Of a stretch of DNA of 8,568 nt, positions 5,314 to 8,568 are shown piece by piece (within the stretch, counting starts at the first letter, position 1; the number at the start of each line of letters is the position of its first letter). The stretch is from contig DUHF01000020.1 of NCBI GenBank assembly GCA_013331015.1, positions 1-8,568 of the forward strand. The letters are read 5' to 3'. The notes beneath the pieces were generated by a model. The model was given only the letters and a program-made list of their open reading frames with translations. It did no database searches and was not told where the DNA came from. Made by a program: the position numbers and the translations under genes. The DNA is from Methanoregula sp. GTDB taxonomy: Archaea > Halobacteriota > Methanomicrobia > Methanomicrobiales > Methanospirillaceae.

Positions 5314-5802
5314 CTACGGGATGATGTGGGGAAGCGGAGATCCCGCCCTTGCCGTGATAAGCGTTTCTGACACGATGCGGTTCATCTCGTCAATCACCGG
5401 CTGCATCCTGGCAGGGATCGCGGTATCCTCGGTCCGGACAGTCTTCCCGTAATAGATTATCCGGTACTGCAAGAGATCCGCCCCACCCCGGCCGGAGGTA
5501 TAATTCCCTTCGAGAGCCAGAAAATCGCTCGTGGTGAAGAGCGAGTTGATTTCCCGAAGCTCCGTCTCGTTGAGCGCGATCTCGGTTGTCATCTTTCGTG
5601 TCGAGACCAGCGTGACGCCGTTATCAAAGATAACAACCCGGTCGTTCACGCCGCCAATGCCTCCGGTCCGCTGGTAATCAACAAAGATCACTGGCGGTTG
5701 ATCACTTGTTTGCGGGGACACCCGCTCTCCAAGGCATCCGCTTAAGAGAACTGCCATAATCAGGCAGATCAAACAGACAATTTTCCAACTGCTGATACGC
5801 AT
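5314..5802 (-). CDS. Predicted lipoprotein with emfourin-like C-terminal domain, function unknown
   Basis: This 162-residue protein has a short basic start, a hydrophobic signal (8-20) and a lipobox LLSGC with lipidated Cys23, so it should sit on the outer membrane face. After a short Ser/Gln/Pro linker, residues about 38-145 form one domain. It opens with VDYQRTGGIGG (41-51), continues with NETELREINSLFTTSDFLAL (78-97) and YRIIYYGKTVRTEDT (113-127), and ends with a helix MQPVIDEMNRIV (133-144). The RTGG-x-xG start, a helix ending in F-x-x-L and a strand pair before TEDT resemble the emfourin family, which includes an inhibitor of protealysin-type metallopeptidases. This is an inference from pattern, not proof of inhibition. 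ATG 5802 follows GGAG closely and lies 13 bases after the upstream gene's stop, so the two are probably co-transcribed. A TTG at 5829 would overlap that gene. Confidence 0.75.
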   Translation of the reverse strand: MRISSWKIVCLICLIMAVLLSGCLGERVSPQTSDQPPVIFVDYQRTGGIGGVNDRVVIFDNGVTLVSTRKMTTEIALNETELREINSLFTTSDFLALEGNYTSGRGGADLLQYRIIYYGKTVRTEDTAIPARMQPVIDEMNRIVSETLITARAGSPLPHIIP

Positions 5803-5815
5803 CACTCCGTCCGGT

Positions 5816-6142
5816 TCAGATCTGGACAACGTCGGGCTTGGCAGCTTTTCCTGCGGGTTTCTTACCGGTAACGTCCTCGAGCGTCTTCATCAGGTTGTCG
5901 AGTTTCTCGTTTTTAAATACCTCGCGGAATGCCTGGAGCTCGTGTGCGCTCATGATCATGATACCCTTCTTCTTCATCGGGAGACCGGTCTCGCCAACCG
6001 GGTTGATGTCGATGGCAAGTGAAGCCGGCCGGTTCTTGTATTGCGGGAGGCGGATGATCGAGACTCCCTTGACCGACGTGTTCTTGCGCTCCCAGTCCTG
6101 CCCTTCTTCAATGAATTCCTTCAGGCTCTCAACAAGTTCCAT
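5816..6142 (-). CDS. Conserved-looking small cytoplasmic protein of unknown function
   Basis: I do not recognise this 108-residue protein with certainty. It has no signal or membrane segment. An acidic N-terminal helix (1-19) precedes a likely beta region with VKGVSIIRLPQYKNRPASLA (24-43), then LPMKKKGIMIM (54-64), a helix SAHELQAFREVFKNEKLDNL (65-84), and a Lys/Ala/Pro-rich tail (93-108). The strand, KKGI, then S-x-x-E-L helix arrangement loosely recalls PC4-type single-strand nucleic-acid-binding proteins, but this is speculative. ATG 6142 was preferred over ATG 6154: the TATA box TTTATATATTAA (6159-6170) places the transcription start near 6138-6142, so 6154 would not be transcribed and the mRNA would be essentially leaderless. 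It is the first gene of a two-gene unit with the lipoprotein. Confidence 0.7.
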   Translation of the reverse strand: MELVESLKEFIEEGQDWERKNTSVKGVSIIRLPQYKNRPASLAIDINPVGETGLPMKKKGIMIMSAHELQAFREVFKNEKLDNLMKTLEDVTGKKPAGKAAKPDVVQI

Positions 6143-6158
6143 AGTACTCAACATTTGA

Positions 6159-6170
6159 TTTATATATTAA
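6159..6170 (-). promoter_or_regulatory. TATA box of the two-gene minus-strand unit
   Basis: On the minus strand this reads TTAATATATAAA, centred about 22-26 bases before ATG 6142. This implies a leaderless transcript. The box is nearly symmetric and could also fire rightward, with a start near 6190, before the glycosylase gene. Confidence 0.65.
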
Positions 6171-6262
6171 AAGACTATTCGTTCTGATCCGGGACCACCC
6201 ATGGATCTGCGTGCAGCCACAAAACCCTGGCCGGGCCTCCATGCAGGTGCGGCAAAATCAAG

Positions 6263-6271
6263 GATAATAAG
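6263..6271 (+). promoter_or_regulatory. Possible TATA box of the OGG1 gene
   Basis: GATAATAAG is centred about 39 bases before ATG 6306, predicting a leader of about 13 bases. CGGAG at 6286-6290 is too far from the ATG to be a convincing ribosome site. The nearly symmetric TATA at 6159-6170 is an alternative promoter. Confidence 0.35.
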
Positions 6272-6305
6272 ATTGCAGCACAAACCGGAGTTCACCGGAA
6301 CACGC

Positions 6306-7154
6306 ATGCCGACACTTACCCTGAACCCCGACCAGCCATTCAACCTTGACGCAACGCTTGCCTGTGGGCAGGTCTTCCGCTGGCACCGTGCCACGGACGG
6401 CTGTTGGGCCGGGGTGGTTAAGCACAGGGTCATCAAAATACGGCAGGACGGGGACACCCTCACGTTCCGGGGCGCACCGGTATCGTATATACGGCACTAT
6501 TTCTCGCTGGACACCGATCTTGACGCAGTCCTTGGCTCCTTTGACTCCGATGATTTCATCCATACATCGATCATCAGAAACCGGGGCCTGCGTCTCATAC
6601 GCCAGCCTGCGTGGGAGTGCACGGCATCGTATATCTGCGCAACGAACTCCAACATCCCCACGATCCGGCGCCGGATCGCCGCGATCGCAAAGCGATATGG
6701 CAAACCGATGGAATTCGAGGGGGAGACCTATTACACCTTTCCGGAACCCGAAGTCATCGCCTGCGGGGGGCACGACGGACTCACGGAATGCCGGCTCGGG
6801 TACCGGCAGCCGTACGTGTTCGGCACATCCTCCACCGTCACCAAAGCAGAGGTATGGGAGAAGAAGGTCCGAAAACTCCCGTACGAGGATGCCAGGAAAG
6901 AGGTGATGAAACTGCACGGGATTGGACCAAAGGCCGCGGACTGCATCCTCCTCTTCGCCTTCCAGAAGTACGAGGCGTTCCCGGTCGATGTCTGGATCCG
7001 GCGCATCATGCAGGAGCACTATCTCCCGGATCTCGCCACGGGTGCTCCTCTCACATCCCGGGAATACGATACCATCCGAGGGTTTGCGCGGGAGCATTTC
7101 GGGGAATACTGTGGCTGGGCGCAGGAGTACCTGTTCGCGGGAAGGGAGGGGTGA
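6306..7154 (+). CDS. ogg: 8-oxoguanine DNA glycosylase/AP lyase, OGG1 type (HhH-GPD)
   Basis: The enzyme removes 8-oxoguanine from DNA and can nick the resulting abasic site (base excision repair). The 282 residues align along their length with human OGG1. ACGQVFRW (19-26) matches the SGQSFRW lesion pocket. RLIRQPAWEC (96-105) and ICATNSNI (110-117) form the central helices, with Asn114 matching Asn149. LTECRLGYR (159-167) keeps the arginine equivalent to Arg204. The helix-hairpin-helix LHGIGPKAADC (203-213) holds catalytic Lys209, and FPVDVW (225-230) holds catalytic Asp228. Their 19-residue spacing equals Lys249-Asp268. YCGWAQEYLF (268-277) keeps the Gln and Phe that clamp the oxidised base. 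The position of human Arg154 is Thr119 here. An in-frame ATG at 6201 would add 35 residues with no counterpart in the family, so 6306 was chosen. Confidence 0.92.
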   Translation: MPTLTLNPDQPFNLDATLACGQVFRWHRATDGCWAGVVKHRVIKIRQDGDTLTFRGAPVSYIRHYFSLDTDLDAVLGSFDSDDFIHTSIIRNRGLRLIRQPAWECTASYICATNSNIPTIRRRIAAIAKRYGKPMEFEGETYYTFPEPEVIACGGHDGLTECRLGYRQPYVFGTSSTVTKAEVWEKKVRKLPYEDARKEVMKLHGIGPKAADCILLFAFQKYEAFPVDVWIRRIMQEHYLPDLATGAPLTSREYDTIRGFAREHFGEYCGWAQEYLFAGREG

Positions 7155-7165
7155 GATTATTTACA

Positions 7166-7186
7166 AACGGTTCCGTTCGATTTTTT
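7166..7186 (+). terminator. Terminator after the OGG1 gene
   Basis: AACGG-TT-CCGTT (7166-7177) is followed by T6 (7181-7186), starting 11 bases after the stop codon. The T run is the main evidence: the stem is short with a tight loop. Confidence 0.45.
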
Positions 7187-7240
7187 AGGATAACGAGCCT
7201 GCTTGCAGGTTATTGGAAACGAGCGGGTTGCCCCCCCGTT

Positions 7241-7294
7241 CCCCCCTTCCTTTCGAACTGCCGCCACAGGCAGGCAGTTCTCAACGATGGGGGG
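7241..7294. repeat. Large nested inverted repeat (hairpin with outer C6/G6 arm)
   Basis: GAACTGCCGCC (7255-7265) pairs with GGC-A-GGCAGTTC (7269-7280), giving 11 pairs, an ACA loop and one bulged A. Outside it C6 (7241-7246) can pair with G6 (7289-7294) across a symmetric 8 x 8 internal loop. It lies between two convergent 3' ends, so its transcript of origin is unclear. Confidence 0.55.
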
Positions 7295-7329
7295 TTCCGG
7301 ATATACGAACTCTGACCCATTACTTCAAC

Positions 7330-7369
7330 ATTAATGAAATAGAGTTCGGGATCGTTTCAATTAATGAAA
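7330..7369. repeat. 10-base direct repeat, 30-base period
   Basis: ATTAATGAAA occurs at 7330-7339 and 7360-7369, each preceded by a TTCAA-like sequence. The 30-base period is close to three helical turns. The second copy also sits in an imperfect palindrome, TTTCAATTAATGAAA (7355-7369). No promoter or gene start is seen beside them. Confidence 0.45.
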
Positions 7370-7463
7370 AACATCTCCGTTTAATCGCAAGAGGGAGGCT
7401 GCATTTTCCTAAAAAAAAGAATTTCGAAGTTGTCTCATAAACGGGCAATCTGTAGGCAATTTC

Positions 7464-7473
7464 AAAAAAAAAA
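7464..7473 (-). terminator. T10 terminator after ahcY
   Basis: On the minus strand this is T10, 48 bases beyond the ahcY stop. It is the first long T run downstream of ahcY on that strand and is probably its main 3'-end signal. Confidence 0.6.
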
Positions 7474-7512
7474 TGAGTCTGTGGGTTTTTTTTAAAGAGA
7501 AATATTATGAAA

Positions 7513-7529
7513 GGACGCTTTTTACGTCC
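7513..7529 (-). repeat. Short hairpin over the ahcY stop codon
   Basis: GGACG (7513-7517) and CGTCC (7525-7529) form a 5-pair stem whose 7-base loop (7518-7524) contains the ahcY TAA on the minus strand. A T-containing stretch follows. It may help 3'-end formation, though the stem is short. Confidence 0.35.
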
Positions 7530-8568
7530 CGATATCCCAGCTGCAACCGTACTTCTTCTGCTCTTTGGTGAGCGAATCGATGGAGAGCCCGAGGGATGCA
7601 AGCTTGAGGTTGGCCACCTGCTCGTCAATCTCGTTTGGCACATCATACACGCCACCCTTCATCTTCCTGCCGTTCTTTGCGATGTGAAGGGTACAGAGCG
7701 CCTGGAGGGCGAAACTCAAGTCCATGACCTCGATGGGGTGACCCATCCCCTTGGGAGTGGCGAGGTTCACAAGCCGGCCCTCGGCAAGGACGTGGACGGA
7801 CTTCTTCCCGAGAACGAACGTCTCGATGCCGTCGCGCTCGATGACCTTGTCGGCGTTCTTGTGGAGCCATTCGAGATCGATCTCGACATTGAAGTGCCCC
7901 GCATTTGCAAGGATAGCGCCATCCTTGAGTTTTGCGAACTGCTTCTTTCCAATGACTGCACAGTTACCGGTTGTCGTGACAAAGATGTCCCCGATTGCCG
8001 CGGCATCCTCCATGGTCATAACCATGAACCCGTCCATATGCGCCTCAAGCGCACGACGGGGGTCGATCTCGGTAACAACGACCTTTGCGCCGAGCCCGTG
8101 GGCCTTCCGCGCAAGACCGCGGCCACAGTACCCGTAACCAGCGACAACGAAATACTTCCCGGCAACCAGCGTGTTGGTCGTGATCATGATAGACGAGAGG
8201 ACACTCTCTCCCGTCCCGTGGACATTGTCAAAGAAGTGTTTCATGGGGGTGTCGTTGACCGCAACGACCGGGAACTCCAGTTTGCCCTCGGCAGCCATCG
8301 CCTTGAGCCGGTGGATACCGGTCGTGGTCTCCTCGCACCCGCCAATGACCTTCTTTAAGAGATCACGCCGCTTGGTGTGGATGTAATGGATGAGATCCAT
8401 CCCGTCATCAATAGTGATGGTCGGTTTTGCGTCCAGCACCTGGTTGATAGCAGCGTAATACTCCTCGGTCGTGCAGGCCCGCTTGGCATAGCAGTGCACG
8501 TTCTTTGTCGTGTTGAGGGCTTCTGCCACATCGTCCTGCGTGGAGAGCGGGTTGCAGCCGGTGATGTG
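7522..8568 (-). CDS. ahcY: S-adenosylhomocysteine hydrolase (or S-inosylhomocysteine hydrolase), N-terminus outside the window
   Basis: The enzyme cleaves the by-product of SAM-dependent methylation into homocysteine and a nucleoside, using bound NAD. The window holds 348 C-terminal codons. The frame runs to the edge beginning HITGCNPLSTQDD, so about 60-70 residues are missing and the GTG at 8529 is an internal Val. Visible parts include DDGMDLIHYIHTKR (substrate Asp), GGCEETTTGIHRL (substrate Glu), NDTPMKHFFDN (catalytic Lys and Asp), the NAD Rossmann motif GYGYCGRG, GHFNVEIDLEWL, and GHPIEVMDLSFALQAL. The C-terminal KxxHYRY extension of bacterial and eukaryotic enzymes is absent, as in archaeal forms. 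Some methanogen homologues are reported to prefer S-inosylhomocysteine, acting after a deaminase, so the true substrate is open. Confidence 0.95.
   Translation of the reverse strand, partial: HITGCNPLSTQDDVAEALNTTKNVHCYAKRACTTEEYYAAINQVLDAKPTITIDDGMDLIHYIHTKRRDLLKKVIGGCEETTTGIHRLKAMAAEGKLEFPVVAVNDTPMKHFFDNVHGTGESVLSSIMITTNTLVAGKYFVVAGYGYCGRGLARKAHGLGAKVVVTEIDPRRALEAHMDGFMVMTMEDAAAIGDIFVTTTGNCAVIGKKQFAKLKDGAILANAGHFNVEIDLEWLHKNADKVIERDGIETFVLGKKSVHVLAEGRLVNLATPKGMGHPIEVMDLSFALQALCTLHIAKNGRKMKGGVYDVPNEIDEQVANLKLASLGLSIDSLTKEQKKYGCSWDIGT

Larger units (their letters stand above)
7155..7521. other. Gene-free region between convergent genes, rich in hairpins and homopolymers
   Basis: I see no credible gene in these 367 bases between the 3' ends of the glycosylase (+) and ahcY (-). 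They hold a T6 terminator (7181-7186), a small hairpin CCTGC-TT-GCAGG (7198-7209), and C7 and C6 runs (7231-7237, 7241-7246). A strong hairpin (7255-7280) is followed by G6 (7289-7294). A 10-base direct repeat lies at 7330 and 7360. The right half is AT-rich, with A8 (7411-7418), A10 (7464-7473) and T8 (7486-7493). Confidence 0.6.

Noticed and set aside
5270..5452. A 60-codon plus-strand frame overlapping the minus-strand lipoprotein gene
   Set aside because: It overlaps the C-terminal coding region of that gene and has no ribosome site or recognisable domain.
7213..7440. A 75-codon plus-strand reading frame with a TTG start in the gap before ahcY
   Set aside because: It runs through the C tracts and the hairpin, has no ribosome site or recognisable domain, and its composition changes sharply halfway.
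7155..7521. CRISPR array or insertion-sequence remnant
   Set aside because: There is only one pair of 10-base direct repeats, no spacer-repeat periodicity, no transposase fragment and no target duplication.
7507..8358. A 283-codon frame opposite ahcY
   Set aside because: It is antisense to a strongly conserved enzyme. Long open antisense frames are expected from GC-rich codon use.

Overview
The window looks like chromosomal DNA of a methanogenic archaeon, most likely a Methanomicrobiales (Methanoregula-like) species. This assignment is inferred from several features: a tightly packed porCDAB pyruvate synthase operon, an archaeal-type S-adenosylhomocysteine hydrolase, a stand-alone NifB without a NifX domain, a CCA-less tRNA gene, TATA-box promoters with very short leaders, and T-tract terminators without stable hairpins. 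The content is mostly housekeeping. No mobile element, CRISPR array or defence island is visible.

Layout. Positions 1-2347 (+) hold the end of porC, then complete porD, porA and porB. Their junctions are a one-base overlap and two one-base gaps, so they form one transcription unit making pyruvate:ferredoxin oxidoreductase, which ends in a T-rich terminator. Positions 2539-3048 (+) encode a META-domain lipoprotein with its own TATA box. Positions 3180-3253 (+) are tRNA-Val(UAC). Positions 3427-3987 (-) encode a membrane-anchored SlyD-like FKBP prolyl isomerase, divergent from nifB at 4117-5007 (+). Positions 5008-5313 carry no gene but several strong inverted repeats and an A9/T9 tract. Positions 5314-6142 (-) are two small genes, a 108-residue unknown protein followed by a lipoprotein resembling emfourin. 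Positions 6306-7154 (+) encode an OGG1-type 8-oxoguanine DNA glycosylase. Positions 7155-7521 carry no gene but contain a strong hairpin, C and G tracts and a direct repeat. Positions 7522-8568 (-) are the C-terminal part of ahcY, cut by the window edge.

Functional links. Pyruvate synthase feeds acetyl-CoA into biosynthesis. AhcY clears the S-adenosylhomocysteine made by SAM-dependent methyltransferases. NifB makes the carbide-containing cluster precursor of the nitrogenase cofactor. These are separate functions and do not form one system. I found no clear evidence of an undescribed multi-gene system. The points most worth a second look are the paired inverted repeats at the nifB promoter, the two structured gene-free regions (a possible minus-strand RNA ending at 5102 and a hairpin at 7241-7294), the lost opposite-base arginine in OGG1, and the emfourin-like lipoprotein.
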